Positions 20,292-29,654 are shown, numbered from the stretch's first letter. The stretch is 64,000 nucleotides of DNA from JAGQSZ01 sp049647585 (GCA_049647585.1 JBARXY010000007.1:1-64000), one strand, 5' to 3'. Numbers and translations are program-made. Notes: generated by a model from the letters alone, not told the origin.

Positions 20292-21203
20292 TCAAGGCCG
20301 GTAGCCGAACTCTTCTGCCACAGGTGACACGACCCTGGAAAGTTCCCGCATGTCGGCGGCCTGAAGTGGGCTCCGGGTGCTCAGCCCCAGGTTGTCGCCC
20401 AGCACACGCTCGTCGAATTCCAGTCCCAAGAAATCCTGAATTCGGGTGATCGTCTCCGAGTCCTTGGTCAAATCTTCGTACCTGACGAGTAGTCCGCCGA
20501 GGCGTTCTGCGCCCTCGCGAAATCCGCCGGCAAGGTCGGCCCATTTCGTCCCGAAGTCGCTGGCGGTGCGGACCACGTCCTCGGGCCAATTCCAGGTCCA
20601 ATCAGAACCGGAGTAGGACGCAAAGGAGTCATAGGGATTCCGGACCAGGAAAACCAGCCGTGCCTCCGGGAACAAGGTCTTCAGGTACCGGGCATGATCG
20701 ATACCCCATCGGACCTCCTTGATTCCCCACCGCGGGTACCCCAGGTCATTTGCAGGCACCTGAAAGAGGGTCCTTATGAACGCACGCTGCGCTTCGAGGA
20801 GAGACTCCTTCGGCGGATACAGATTGGCGATGAAACGGTCGACAAGAGGACCCTCGTCGGGATGTTGACCGATGATCCATTTCTCCTTGAAGACCCGCTC
20901 GTCCAATGGCGGGAGCATGTCCATGAGCCGCTGAATCGGCAACGAATCCGCATATGGCTCTCCCCACACCAACACGGATCCGGACGACACGACCAACCTC
21001 TGCAGCAGCGTCGAACCGGATCTCCACCCGGCCGAGAAAATGAGTACGGGACTGTCATCAACCGGGCAAGCGATGGACTCCAGGACGGCCAGACCATCGC
21101 CGGTCCCGGGAAGTGACGTTCCACCGGAACCTGAACTACCTCGCAGTCGGACCTTGACCGCCCGCTTTGCCCTGGAGGTCAATGACGGCATCGCTTCGGA
21201 CAT
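20292..21203 (-). CDS. sulfotransferase family protein
   Basis: The 303-residue protein has the 5'-phosphosulfate-binding loop SAGWRSGST (residues 57-65) and the 3'-phosphate-binding segment LVFLVRNPYDSFASY later in the chain. These are hallmarks of PAPS-dependent sulfotransferases acting on sugars or lipids. It has no signal peptide, so it would act in the cytoplasm. Beside the rhamnose and glycan genes, the likely acceptor is a glycan precursor (inference). PAPS synthesis genes are not in the window. Confidence 0.85.
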   Translation of the reverse strand: MSEAMPSLTSRAKRAVKVRLRGSSGSGGTSLPGTGDGLAVLESIACPVDDSPVLIFSAGWRSGSTLLQRLVVSSGSVLVWGEPYADSLPIQRLMDMLPPLDERVFKEKWIIGQHPDEGPLVDRFIANLYPPKESLLEAQRAFIRTLFQVPANDLGYPRWGIKEVRWGIDHARYLKTLFPEARLVFLVRNPYDSFASYSGSDWTWNWPEDVVRTASDFGTKWADLAGGFREGAERLGGLLVRYEDLTKDSETITRIQDFLGLEFDERVLGDNLGLSTRSPLQAADMRELSRVVSPVAEEFGYRP

Positions 21204-21358
21204 TCACGCTTCTCCTTGGCGCTTCACAGCGGAATATCCCGCGCTTCCAGATAGTTGACCACATTGGTAGGGTTTACCGGGCTTGGGTGAGCATATCTTG
21301 AACCCCGTATCTACCGACGGGCCTACCTCAGCAAAATTCCAGAGCCATAGAGGACCAA

Positions 21359-22537
21359 ATGAGCAACTTCCGAGATCTTCTGAATTCCACCAAGAGCGAA
21401 ATTCGTGAGGTCGACACGGCGACCGCCGAAGAGCAGCGCGACGCCGGGTCGATCGTCCTCGACGTGCGCGAGGCCGATGAGTTCGAACAAGGTGCGGTAC
21501 CCGGATCCATCTTCATCCCACGTGGGCACCTCGAGTCCCAGGTCGAGGGTCGGCTTCTCGACAAGTCCGCACCTGTCGTCGTGATGTGTGCCGGCGGCAC
21601 CCGATCGGCCTTCGCCGCTCGGACCCTGGGTGAGCTCGGCTACACCGACGTGGTCTCGATGGCTGGTGGTTTCAACAAGTGGAAGGACGAAGGTCGGGAC
21701 TGGAAACGTCCTCGGGTTCTCTCCCCAGATCAGCGCAACCGGTACTCACGTCACCTTCTGATGAACGAGGTCGGCGAAGCAGGACAGCTGAAGCTCCTCG
21801 ACGCCAAGGTTCTGCTCCTAGGAGCCGGCGGACTCGGATCGCCAGCCGGTCTGTACCTGGCCGCCGCCGGAGTCGGCACCATCGGTATCGTCGATATGGA
21901 CGTGGTCGACGAGTCCAACCTGCAGCGCCAGATCCTCCACAACACCGACACCATCGGTGAGCGCAAGGTTGATTCTGCAAAGAAGACCCTGAACCGACTA
22001 AACCCCGACATCAACATCGTCACCCACGACATCCGTCTGGACGCGAACAACATCGAAAGCGTCATATCGGACTACGACGTCGTCGTTGACGGTGCTGACA
22101 ACTTCCCCGTGCGCTACATGCTCAACGACGCCTCGGTGAAGCTCGGAATCCCCGTGGTGCACGGCTCAATCTTCCGTTTCGAGGGACAGGTCACTGTCTT
22201 CGACCCGAAGAACGGGCCGACCTACCGCGACATGCTGCCCGAACCGCCGCCAGCCGAAATGGCACCCAGCTGCTCCGAAGCTGGAGTTCTCGGTGTGCTT
22301 CCCGGAATCGTCGGTTGTATCCAGGCGGTCGAGACGATGAAGCTGATTCTCGGTATAGGCACCAGTCTCGTCGGGCGGTACCTGACCTTCGACGCAGCGG
22401 ACATGGAGTTCCGCGAGTACAAGTTGCACAAGGACCCGAACAACCAGATCACCTGGGAGAACCGGGACCAGATCCAGGTCACCGAGATGGAAGGGCTGTG
22501 CCAGCCTTCTCCGCTCCAGGCTCCAGCTGCTGCCTGA
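21359..22537 (+). CDS. sulfur-carrier adenylyltransferase: rhodanese-ThiF (MoeB/MoeZ-like)
   Basis: Residues about 10-110 are a rhodanese domain with active-site Cys77 in CAGGTRS. Residues about 125-375 are a ThiF/MoeB adenylating domain with the ATP loop GAGGLGSP and a SCSEAGVLG loop holding the conserved catalytic-type Cys. Such proteins adenylate and sulfurate small ubiquitin-like sulfur carriers for molybdopterin, thiamine or cysteine synthesis. The actinobacterial MoeZ order is ThiF then rhodanese; here the rhodanese comes first. The carrier proteins are not in the window. The C-terminus is Pro/Ala-rich. Confidence 0.92.
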   Translation: MSNFRDLLNSTKSEIREVDTATAEEQRDAGSIVLDVREADEFEQGAVPGSIFIPRGHLESQVEGRLLDKSAPVVVMCAGGTRSAFAARTLGELGYTDVVSMAGGFNKWKDEGRDWKRPRVLSPDQRNRYSRHLLMNEVGEAGQLKLLDAKVLLLGAGGLGSPAGLYLAAAGVGTIGIVDMDVVDESNLQRQILHNTDTIGERKVDSAKKTLNRLNPDINIVTHDIRLDANNIESVISDYDVVVDGADNFPVRYMLNDASVKLGIPVVHGSIFRFEGQVTVFDPKNGPTYRDMLPEPPPAEMAPSCSEAGVLGVLPGIVGCIQAVETMKLILGIGTSLVGRYLTFDAADMEFREYKLHKDPNNQITWENRDQIQVTEMEGLCQPSPLQAPAAA

Positions 22538-22551
22538 GGTCGTTACGCATC

Positions 22552-22557
22552 TAGCTT
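22552..22557 (+). promoter_or_regulatory. leaderless-type -10 for the 22564 glycosyltransferase
   Basis: TAGCTT ends 6 nt before ATG 22564 (3 nt before an adjacent GTG). It leaves no room for a Shine-Dalgarno in a leadered transcript. The motif lies 27 bp after the preceding gene's stop. Confidence 0.4.
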
Positions 22558-22563
22558 GAGGTG

Positions 22564-24390
22564 ATGGCCAACGGTCCCACGCCCCTGGTTCGGGTCGTAG
22601 TCGTCAACTGGAACTCGGCGTGGTTCACTGCTCGGTGTCTGCGTTCGCTTCTGGACACCGAGTGGCCGGCGGATCGTCTCGAAATTGTCGTAGTGGACAA
22701 CGGTTCATATGACGGATCGCTCGAGCAGCTCGTTCACCAATTTCCACGGGTCCGTTTCATCCGCAATGCCGACAATCTGGGCTTTGCCGAAGGCTGCAAC
22801 CGGGCGATGCGTGACCTCGACGGTGTCGACCACGTAGCGCTGGTCAACAACGACGCCGTAGTGGAACCGGGTTGGCTCAAACCCCTGGTGGACGCGCTGG
22901 AGCGCGACCCAAGCGTGGGTGCATCTGCCGCCCGACTGGTCCTGGAACCGACCTTCGTTCCGGTCGATCTGACGCTCAGCGGGGATCCGTGCACGATCGA
23001 GAAGGTCCTCGTCGGTGGGGTCGATGCGACCGCCCGGACGCAGTTCATCGGCGCAACCGCCGTGGGCGACGTGTTCTGGCCGATGGACATCGCCCATCAC
23101 GTGTCGGACCGGGCAAGGTTGATGGTTCCAGTCGGAATCGGCGGACAGGAGATGAGCCTTTCGTTCCGAGGGAGGGGACGGATCACTGTCTCTACTCCCA
23201 CTGAGCAGGTCTCGGCACAACTCGATGGTGAGACAACCGCGATCCACATCGCTGCGGGCCACGACAGGGTCGAGTTGCTCAACGGAATCGGCACCGACCG
23301 CGGATCGGATTCAGAAGGCTTCGATCGACACTTTGGGGAACCCGTCGGCGAAGTGGTCGAAAGGCACGGCGGCGAAACAGCTGGTACGAACGGTTCCGCC
23401 GCGATCCCAGGTGAATCTGTCCCCGGGTTCTGTGGCGGCGGGGTGCTGCTCCGCTCCGAGATGTTGAGAAGCGTCGGCCTGTTCGACCCGAGATATTTCG
23501 CCTACTACGAGGACATGGATCTGTCGTGGAGGGCGACTCGGGCGGGTTGGAAAGTTCTGACCGCCCCGGAATCCGTGATCCGTCACGCCTTCGGAGGGTC
23601 TGGCGGCTCGGCCAGTACGGCCTTCTTTTTCCTGAACTACCGAAACTGGTTGCTGACCGTGATCCGCAACGGAGACGCCTCTACGAAAAGACGTGCCTTC
23701 CGTTCGGCATGGGACCGCATTAAATGGGCTCTGAAGTCCAATGTGTTGGCCCCGTTGCGACACGGGCGACGGCCCCGGCTCCGGCTGACTCTGGCGTGGG
23801 GCCGGGTTGTCCTTGCGGTGTTTCTGGCGACACCTGGTGTCATGGCACGTAGGCGATTGGCCCCTCCGGGAACGAGGCCGACAGATCGGGTTCGGTCGCG
23901 ACTCCAACCCGCGTCCAGGCCCGGTCCGCCGAGCTCCCGCCCCGGTGGCCCGGCAATCGCCTATGTCGATCTCACGGCATGGTTCGAGCAACCCGGCGGC
24001 CCACCCGCGCCCGCGGGCCCACCCGCGCCCGACGGCCCAGCCGCGCCCGCGGGGCCAGCTGTGTCGGCAGTAGCCATCGAGGCGTTGGAGCAATTCCTCA
24101 CCACCACACTGATGATTCAGGCCGTACCTGTCCGGCGAGCCGACAGCGCCGAGGGTGGGAGCGGCGCATATCGGCGTCTCACAGCGGCCGAGATGGGATG
24201 GATCCTGGAAGTCCCCGGCCCCTACTCGACCGGTGACAGCGGCCTACTGGACGTCACCGTGCCCGCTCATGGATCCGTGAGGGTCGTGATCCGTCCGGAC
24301 GGCGAAGTCATTCTCGACAGCGAAACACACACCGCGGCGGAAGCACTTGCCGTGGTAGTCGCACGGCACGGGACGAGCCGGAACTCCTGA
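22564..24390 (+). CDS. GT2 glycosyltransferase with inserted domain and C-terminal extension
   Basis: The GT-A fold is split. Residues 1-125 hold the nucleotide-sugar part (VVVVNWNSAWFT, VVDNGSYDGS, ALVNNDAVVEPGW as the DxD-like region). Residues about 270-350 hold the acceptor part (CGGGVLLRSEMLRSVGLFDPRYF, then YYEDMDLSWR) typical of rhamnosyltransferases of the WbbL/RfbF group. Between them sits an insertion of about 140 residues that looks beta-rich. After the fold comes a membrane-proximal basic helix region, a Pro/Ala/Gly repeat linker (about 475-500), and a 100-residue C-terminal domain of unknown type. Total 608 aa, about twice the usual length. It precedes rmlA, so dTDP-rhamnose is the likely donor. 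Confidence 0.85.
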   Translation: MANGPTPLVRVVVVNWNSAWFTARCLRSLLDTEWPADRLEIVVVDNGSYDGSLEQLVHQFPRVRFIRNADNLGFAEGCNRAMRDLDGVDHVALVNNDAVVEPGWLKPLVDALERDPSVGASAARLVLEPTFVPVDLTLSGDPCTIEKVLVGGVDATARTQFIGATAVGDVFWPMDIAHHVSDRARLMVPVGIGGQEMSLSFRGRGRITVSTPTEQVSAQLDGETTAIHIAAGHDRVELLNGIGTDRGSDSEGFDRHFGEPVGEVVERHGGETAGTNGSAAIPGESVPGFCGGGVLLRSEMLRSVGLFDPRYFAYYEDMDLSWRATRAGWKVLTAPESVIRHAFGGSGGSASTAFFFLNYRNWLLTVIRNGDASTKRRAFRSAWDRIKWALKSNVLAPLRHGRRPRLRLTLAWGRVVLAVFLATPGVMARRRLAPPGTRPTDRVRSRLQPASRPGPPSSRPGGPAIAYVDLTAWFEQPGGPPAPAGPPAPDGPAAPAGPAVSAVAIEALEQFLTTTLMIQAVPVRRADSAEGGSGAYRRLTAAEMGWILEVPGPYSTGDSGLLDVTVPAHGSVRVVIRPDGEVILDSETHTAAEALAVVVARHGTSRNS

Positions 24391-24483
24391 ACCGCCCGCT
24401 GGCGTCGGTCAGGTGGCCGGCAAGGCCTCGCCGGGGTGCGCAATCTTCAAGGTGCAAGGGCGAACCTGCTAGAACCTCCTCAC

Positions 24484-25581
24484 GTGAAAGGCCTTATCCT
24501 CTCCGGCGGCGCCGGCACGCGGTTGCGTCCCATTACCCACACCAGCGCCAAGCAGTTGGTGCCGGTGGCCAACAAGCCGATCCTCTACTACGGGATCGAA
24601 GACATGGTCGAGGCGGGAATCGTCGACATCGGCATCGTCATCGGCGAAACCGGGGCCGAGGTCCGAGAGGCGGTCGGCGATGGTTCCGCCTTCGGCGCAC
24701 GAATTACGTATATTCCCCAGGAGTCGCCCCTCGGGTTGGCCCACTGCGTGTCGATCGCTCACGAGTTTCTCGGCGACGACGACTTCGTCATGTACCTGGG
24801 TGACAACATGCTCCAGCAGGGGCTGACCGACTTCGTCACCCGTTTCGAAGCCCAGCGCGCAGCAAACGGCCATTCAAGCGGTCCTGAGTCCCTGGCAGCC
24901 CAGATCCTGCTGTGCCCGGTGCCCGATCCCGATCGCTTCGGGGTAGCCGAGGTCAACGCAGAGGGTCACGTGGTCCGCCTGGTGGAGAAGCCGAAGGATC
25001 CGCCATCGAACCTGGCGCTGGTCGGCGTATATCTCTTCACAGCCGCAATTCACGAAGCCGTTGCGTCCATAAAGCCATCCGAGCGTGGTGAGCTAGAGAT
25101 CACCGATGCACTGCAGTGGCTGATCGACCATGGTCGCGTCGTAGCCCATGACACGCTCACCGGTTGGTGGCTCGACACCGGCAAGAAGGACCCTCTGCTC
25201 GAGTCCAACCGTCGGGTCCTCGAGACTCTCGAACCGCGCATCGACGGCGAAGTGGACGATTTGTCCGATATCGACGGGCGTGTCGTCATCGAAGCCGGCG
25301 CCAAGGTGATCAACTCCCGGGTGCGGGGCCCCGCCATAATCGGCGCAGGAGCCACGATAGAGAACACCTACATCGGTCCCTTCACCGCCATCGCGGCCGG
25401 TTGCATCATCACCGAGTCCGAGGTGGAGCACTCCGTCATCCTCGAACGCGCCATCATCAGCGACGTTCCCAGGCTCACTGATTCCCTCATCGGCAGGGAC
25501 ACCGAGGTTCGTCGGACCCGCCAGCGCCCAACTGCGACCCGGCTGATGATCGGTGACCACTGCTCAATCGACCTCGAGTAG
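24484..25581 (+). CDS. rmlA: glucose-1-phosphate thymidylyltransferase, long form
   Basis: It makes dTDP-glucose, the first step of dTDP-rhamnose synthesis. The nucleotidyltransferase domain (residues 1-240) starts with SGGAGTRLRPITHTSAKQL. The remaining 120 residues form a left-handed beta-helix of hexapeptide repeats, as in the long RmlA/StrD-type enzymes. GTG 24484 is chosen because the motif MKGLILSGG must begin there; an upstream in-frame start at 24436 would add 16 unrelated residues. No Shine-Dalgarno is visible, and TAGAAC 8 nt before the start may be a leaderless -10. Confidence 0.95.
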   Translation: MKGLILSGGAGTRLRPITHTSAKQLVPVANKPILYYGIEDMVEAGIVDIGIVIGETGAEVREAVGDGSAFGARITYIPQESPLGLAHCVSIAHEFLGDDDFVMYLGDNMLQQGLTDFVTRFEAQRAANGHSSGPESLAAQILLCPVPDPDRFGVAEVNAEGHVVRLVEKPKDPPSNLALVGVYLFTAAIHEAVASIKPSERGELEITDALQWLIDHGRVVAHDTLTGWWLDTGKKDPLLESNRRVLETLEPRIDGEVDDLSDIDGRVVIEAGAKVINSRVRGPAIIGAGATIENTYIGPFTAIAAGCIITESEVEHSVILERAIISDVPRLTDSLIGRDTEVRRTRQRPTATRLMIGDHCSIDLE

Positions 25582-25592
25582 GAGAGATCTCG

Positions 25593-26159
25593 ATGCCCAA
25601 TATCACCCCATCCGAAAAGATCGACGGCGTGTTCATCGTCGAGCCGACCCTCTATGGCGACGAACGCGGCTACTTCGTCGAGACCTACCGTCGCCAGTGG
25701 TTTCCCAACGGTCGAGAGATGATCCAGGGCAACCGGGGTAACAGAATCGCCGGTTGCATTGTCGGGCTCCACTACCACTTGCACCAGTCCGACTATTGGT
25801 ACGTGCCATTCGGTCACGCCCGGGTCGTGCTGCACGACCTACGTGAGGGAAGTGCGACCGATGGCGCCACGCAGACCTTTGACCTCGGCGAGGTCGACGG
25901 CGGCGAGAACAACCATCTCGGTATCTATATTCCGCCCGGCGTGGCCCACGGTTTCGCCAGCCTGAGCGATATGGCCATCACCTACCTGGTCGACGGCTAC
26001 TACAACCCCGCCGACGAACTTGGCGTCGCCTGGGACGACCCTGCGGTCGACGCAGACTGGGGTCTGGCAGATCCGATCCTCTCCGAGCGTGACCGCAACA
26101 ACCCGACCCGGGCCGAGATCGAACCGCAGTGGCGCGCCCACGTCGCGCTGCGCAGTTGA
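25593..26159 (+). CDS. rmlC: dTDP-4-dehydrorhamnose 3,5-epimerase
   Basis: Third step of the pathway. The 188-residue cupin has the family N-terminal strand pair (VFIVEPTLYGDERGYFVETY), the catalytic region with GLHYHLHQ, and the PPGVAHGFASLSD loop. It starts 11 bp after rmlA with GGAGA before the ATG, so it is in one operon. Sequence around the catalytic His is less typical than in classical RmlC (GLHYHLHQ rather than GLHFQ), so a close relative acting on another 4-keto sugar is possible, but the complete rml set makes RmlC likely. Confidence 0.9.
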   Translation: MPNITPSEKIDGVFIVEPTLYGDERGYFVETYRRQWFPNGREMIQGNRGNRIAGCIVGLHYHLHQSDYWYVPFGHARVVLHDLREGSATDGATQTFDLGEVDGGENNHLGIYIPPGVAHGFASLSDMAITYLVDGYYNPADELGVAWDDPAVDADWGLADPILSERDRNNPTRAEIEPQWRAHVALRS

Positions 26160-26162
26160 ACC

Positions 26163-26219
26163 GGGCAGACCAGGGCAGACCAGGCCACGTAGGCCAGGAT
26201 AACTAGGCCAGGATAACTA
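26163..26219. repeat. short tandem repeats between rmlC and rmlB
   Basis: GGGCAGACCA is repeated twice in tandem (26163-26182), and GGCCAGGATAACTA twice (26192-26219). The second pair runs into the AGGAGAG ribosome site of rmlB. Probably slipped-strand duplications in a spacer of about 68 bp. Confidence 0.9.
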
Positions 26220-26227
26220 GGAGAGAA

Positions 26228-27196
26228 ATGCGACTGTTCATCACCGGTGGAGCTGGGTTCATCGGATCCAACTACGTCCACCATGTCCTGGAGACGACCG
26301 ACGACGAAGTCACGGTCTTCGACGCGCTGACCTACGCCGGCAACCGGGCGAACTTGGCCGATCTGGAGTCGAACCCACGCTTCAAGTTCGTCCAGGGAGA
26401 CATCTGTGACCGCGAGGCGGTAGGCGCCGCCCTACCCGGTCACGACGCGGTGGTGCATTTTGCAGCCGAGAGCCATGTCGACCGTTCCCTCCTCGATCCC
26501 GATGTGTTCGTGCGGACCAACTGCTCGGGCACCAACGTGATGTGTGACATCGCGACCCAGGTCGGCGTCGAACGGTTTCTGCACATCTCGACCGACGAGG
26601 TCTACGGGTCGATCGACGAAGGGTCGTTCACAGAGACCGATGTCCTTGCCCCTCGCTCGCCCTATTCAGCTGCCAAGGCGGGCTCGGACCTGATTGCTCT
26701 GGCGTACCACGAAACCCATGGACTTCCCGTCGTCGTCACCCGCTCGTCGAACCAGTACGGCCCGTACCAGTTCCCCGAGAAGCTGATTCCTTACTTCGTC
26801 ACGAGCATGCTCGACGACAAGATCGTCCCGCTGTACGGCGACGGACTCAATGTGCGTGACTGGCTCTTCGTCCGGGACAACTGCACAGGCGTCGACTTGG
26901 TTCTGCGTACGGGCGAGGTCGGTCAGATCTACAACATCGGCGCCGGCAACGAGCAGACGAACCGCTACATAACTGACCGCCTGCTTGCGATACTCGGCAA
27001 GGACGAGTCATCGGTGTCCTACGTCGAGGATCGAAAGGGGCACGACCGTCGCTACTCAATTGCGAGTCAGAAGGTCGCTGCGCTGGGATGGTCGCCTGCT
27101 ACCAATTTCGATGACGGCCTGGATCAGACCGTCAGGTTCTACAAGGACAACCGTGCTTGGTGGGAACCGTTGATCGACCGAGTCAAGAACCGCTGA
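26228..27196 (+). CDS. rmlB: dTDP-glucose 4,6-dehydratase
   Basis: Second step of the pathway: dTDP-glucose to dTDP-4-keto-6-deoxyglucose. A 322-residue extended SDR: NAD motif TGGAGFIGS at residues 6-14, catalytic STDEVYG with the Asp/Glu pair specific to dehydratases, and YSAAKAGSD with the Tyr/Lys pair. AGGAGAG precedes the ATG. It lies between rmlC and rmlD in the operon order A-C-B-D. Confidence 0.96.
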   Translation: MRLFITGGAGFIGSNYVHHVLETTDDEVTVFDALTYAGNRANLADLESNPRFKFVQGDICDREAVGAALPGHDAVVHFAAESHVDRSLLDPDVFVRTNCSGTNVMCDIATQVGVERFLHISTDEVYGSIDEGSFTETDVLAPRSPYSAAKAGSDLIALAYHETHGLPVVVTRSSNQYGPYQFPEKLIPYFVTSMLDDKIVPLYGDGLNVRDWLFVRDNCTGVDLVLRTGEVGQIYNIGAGNEQTNRYITDRLLAILGKDESSVSYVEDRKGHDRRYSIASQKVAALGWSPATNFDDGLDQTVRFYKDNRAWWEPLIDRVKNR

Positions 27197-27205
27197 GGAA
27201 CTCAC

Positions 27206-28057
27206 GTGCGCATTCTCGTAACCGGCTCCAGAGGTCAGCTGGGCACCGAAATCATGGAGTTGCTCGGCGGTGCTTCCCAGCATGAGGTGCTGGGACTCGA
27301 CCTACCAGAGCACGATCTGACCAACCGCGATCACGTCCTGGGAATCATCACCGAATGGGTTCCGGAAGCCATTATCCATGGGGCGGCGTTCACCGCCGTT
27401 GACGTTTGCGAAGCCGAACCCGAGACCGCATATCGAGTCAACTGTGCCGCGACACGTTTCGTCGCTGACGGCGCACGTCGCACCGGTGCCCACATGGTCT
27501 ATGTGTCGACCGACTACGTCTTCGACGGGTCCAAGGACTCGCCGTACGTCGAGTGGGACACACCAAATCCCGAGTCTGTTTACGGCCGTACCAAGCTTGG
27601 CGGCGAACTCGAGATTGACCCTGGATGGAGTATCGCAAGAACCTCCTGGGTCTGTGGCTTTCACGGCAACAACATGGTCAAGACGCTGCTGAAGCTTGCG
27701 GAGGAGAGGGACACGCTCTCTTTCGTCGACGACCAGATTGGTCATCCGACCTTCGCCGGGGACCTGGCACAGATGGTCACGAAGCTCGCCGTCGAGCGGG
27801 TACCCGGCGTGTTTCACACGACCAATCAGGGCGCTGTCAGCTGGTACGAATTCGCTCAGGCGGTTTTCGAGGCGGGTGGGCACGATCCGGAACGGGTTTC
27901 GCCGATCAGCACGGCTGAACTGCAGCCCCCACGCCCGGCCAAGCGACCCGCCAACTCGGTTTTGGACAACATGGCTTGGCGAATGCACGGCTTTGCCGAG
28001 AGCCGAGATTTTCGTGAACCGCTGGCCGAGGTTGTCTCCCGACTTCAGGCCGGCTGA
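27206..28057 (+). CDS. rmlD: dTDP-4-dehydrorhamnose reductase
   Basis: Last step, giving dTDP-L-rhamnose. The 283-residue SDR has GSRGQLGTEI at its N-terminus, STDYVFDGS with the catalytic Thr region, and YGRTKLGGE with the Tyr/Lys pair. GTG 27206 starts 10 bp after the rmlB stop with GAGGAA just upstream. A run of five T follows shortly after its stop, but no convincing hairpin precedes it. Confidence 0.96.
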   Translation: MRILVTGSRGQLGTEIMELLGGASQHEVLGLDLPEHDLTNRDHVLGIITEWVPEAIIHGAAFTAVDVCEAEPETAYRVNCAATRFVADGARRTGAHMVYVSTDYVFDGSKDSPYVEWDTPNPESVYGRTKLGGELEIDPGWSIARTSWVCGFHGNNMVKTLLKLAEERDTLSFVDDQIGHPTFAGDLAQMVTKLAVERVPGVFHTTNQGAVSWYEFAQAVFEAGGHDPERVSPISTAELQPPRPAKRPANSVLDNMAWRMHGFAESRDFREPLAEVVSRLQAG

Positions 28058-28101
28058 CCTTTTTACTGGCGCCTGACCGAGGAACTCCGCGTCGAGCGGC
28101 A

Positions 28102-28107
28102 TAGGCT
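28102..28107 (+). promoter_or_regulatory. leaderless-type -10 for the amidase gene
   Basis: TAGGCT ends 7 nt before ATG 28115 and no ribosome site is visible, as expected for a leaderless transcript. Confidence 0.45.
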
Positions 28108-28114
28108 GCAACCC

Positions 28115-29557
28115 ATGTATGCACTCCGCCGCGTGCCTCAATTTGCCGCGCGATCGGTTTTCGCCGTCGTGCTCGCCATGGGACTTTCCTTCATCCCAAC
28201 CCCGGGTTTCGATCTTGTGCCGGTGGCTTCAGCTTCGACCTTGGAACTTCCCGGACTGACTCCGTCCTCCGACGGGCGTGTCGTCGGCGGCGAGGACAAG
28301 GTCGATGCGTTCACCGTCATCGGCCTAACGCTGAGCCATGAACCCAGTGGAACCGTCATGCTCCGCGTCAAGGACGCCGTTGATGGTTGGGGTGATTGGG
28401 ACGAACTGTCGGTCGAAGGTATCGATGCTCCAGATCGGAACTCGTCCGAGAGTGCGTCCGCTCAGGCCGCTCCGGGAGTCGTCAGCGATCCGTACATCCA
28501 TGTCGGTGCCGTCGGATACCAGTTCGAACTCGACGAACGGGACGCCGAGGGCGCGTCGGTGACCGTCGTCCGGGACGAGTTGACCAGGGCCGTCTCCGAG
28601 GCGACTCCACTCGCCGACGCTGCAGTGAGTGAGTCACGGCCGCCGTTCCCGGTCCACACGCGCTCGGAGTGGAGTGCGAGACCGTCCAAGGATGACGTCC
28701 CCACAACAGCTCCCTCGACCAAGTTGGCGGTCGTCCATCACACCGATGGTCAGAACAACTACGCGCAGTCCAGTGTCCCGTCCATCCTCCGTGGTATCCA
28801 GGCATACCATCAGGACCACAACGGGTGGGACGACATCGGTTACAACTTCCTCGTCGACCGCTTCGGCGGGATCTGGGAAGGCCGCGCTGGCAGCATCAAG
28901 GATGTGGTCGTGGGAGCCCACGCCCAAGGGTTCAACACCGGGTCTGTCGGTATCTCGGTCATGGGTGACTTCACCGCCACGAGCGCGAACGGCGCCACGG
29001 TTGAGGCCATAGCCAAGGTTGCGGCCTGGCGGCTGACTGCCAGCGGAGCGGACCCGACCAGCAACGTGAGCTACAAGTCGGGTGGCTCACCCAAGTATCC
29101 GGTTGACCAGGTGGTGACCCTTCCACGGATCGTCGGTCACCGCGACGTGGGACTCACCGCCTGTCCAGGTTCCATACACGGCCTGCTTCCGACGATCCGG
29201 GCTCGTGCCAAGGCGCACTACGTCGAGTGGACCAAGGGACTGCGCCCGGTGGGGACTCTCGACCCCTTGGCGGCCAAGGACGGCCGACTCACCATTCACG
29301 GGTGGGCCCAAGTCCCGACTACCGACGTGCCGGTGACGGTCCACATTTCGATCAACGACAAGTGGCGGATCACGACCGCCAATCTGCCTCGCCCGGATGT
29401 TGCCGCGGCTCACCCCGAGTTCCGGACCAATGTCGGCTACCAGGTGGTTGTGGATGGACTTCCCAAGGACACGTTGGTCAAGGTCTGCGCCTACGGGCTT
29501 AGCCAGGGAGTCTCGGGCAACCCGCTTCTGGGCTGCCGCAACGTCATCGTCAAATAG
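28115..29557 (+). CDS. secreted N-acetylmuramoyl-L-alanine amidase, PGRP/amidase_2 type
   Basis: A 480-residue exported protein. A signal peptide spans residues 1 to about 41, with hydrophobic core VFAVVLAMGLSFIPTP and cleavage near ASAS. A 130-residue beta-rich domain follows, as in actinobacterial amidases of the Rv3717/PGRP kind. The catalytic domain covers about residues 185-350, with zinc ligands in VVHHTDG and GHRDVGLTACPG and the GYNFLVDRFGGIWEGR core. The last 100 residues form a beta-rich domain that may bind the wall. It cuts the stem peptide from muramic acid outside the membrane. Placed right after rmlD, it may help remodel the wall where glycan is attached (inference). Confidence 0.93.
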   Translation: MYALRRVPQFAARSVFAVVLAMGLSFIPTPGFDLVPVASASTLELPGLTPSSDGRVVGGEDKVDAFTVIGLTLSHEPSGTVMLRVKDAVDGWGDWDELSVEGIDAPDRNSSESASAQAAPGVVSDPYIHVGAVGYQFELDERDAEGASVTVVRDELTRAVSEATPLADAAVSESRPPFPVHTRSEWSARPSKDDVPTTAPSTKLAVVHHTDGQNNYAQSSVPSILRGIQAYHQDHNGWDDIGYNFLVDRFGGIWEGRAGSIKDVVVGAHAQGFNTGSVGISVMGDFTATSANGATVEAIAKVAAWRLTASGADPTSNVSYKSGGSPKYPVDQVVTLPRIVGHRDVGLTACPGSIHGLLPTIRARAKAHYVEWTKGLRPVGTLDPLAAKDGRLTIHGWAQVPTTDVPVTVHISINDKWRITTANLPRPDVAAAHPEFRTNVGYQVVVDGLPKDTLVKVCAYGLSQGVSGNPLLGCRNVIVK

Positions 29558-29654
29558 GGGCGTCGCGCATCCCGGGTGACGGCTTCCGGCACATGGTTCG
29601 CGCAGCCGAGGGCCCGCATCTGAGCGAGCCAGAGCGATTACCTCCCGGTAGGGC

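Noticed and set aside
23311..24093. Minus-strand frame of 260 codons with repeats of Trp, Gly and Arg
   Set aside because: It is the complement of the Pro/Ala/Gly linker and flanks of the glycosyltransferase at 22564; no independent support.
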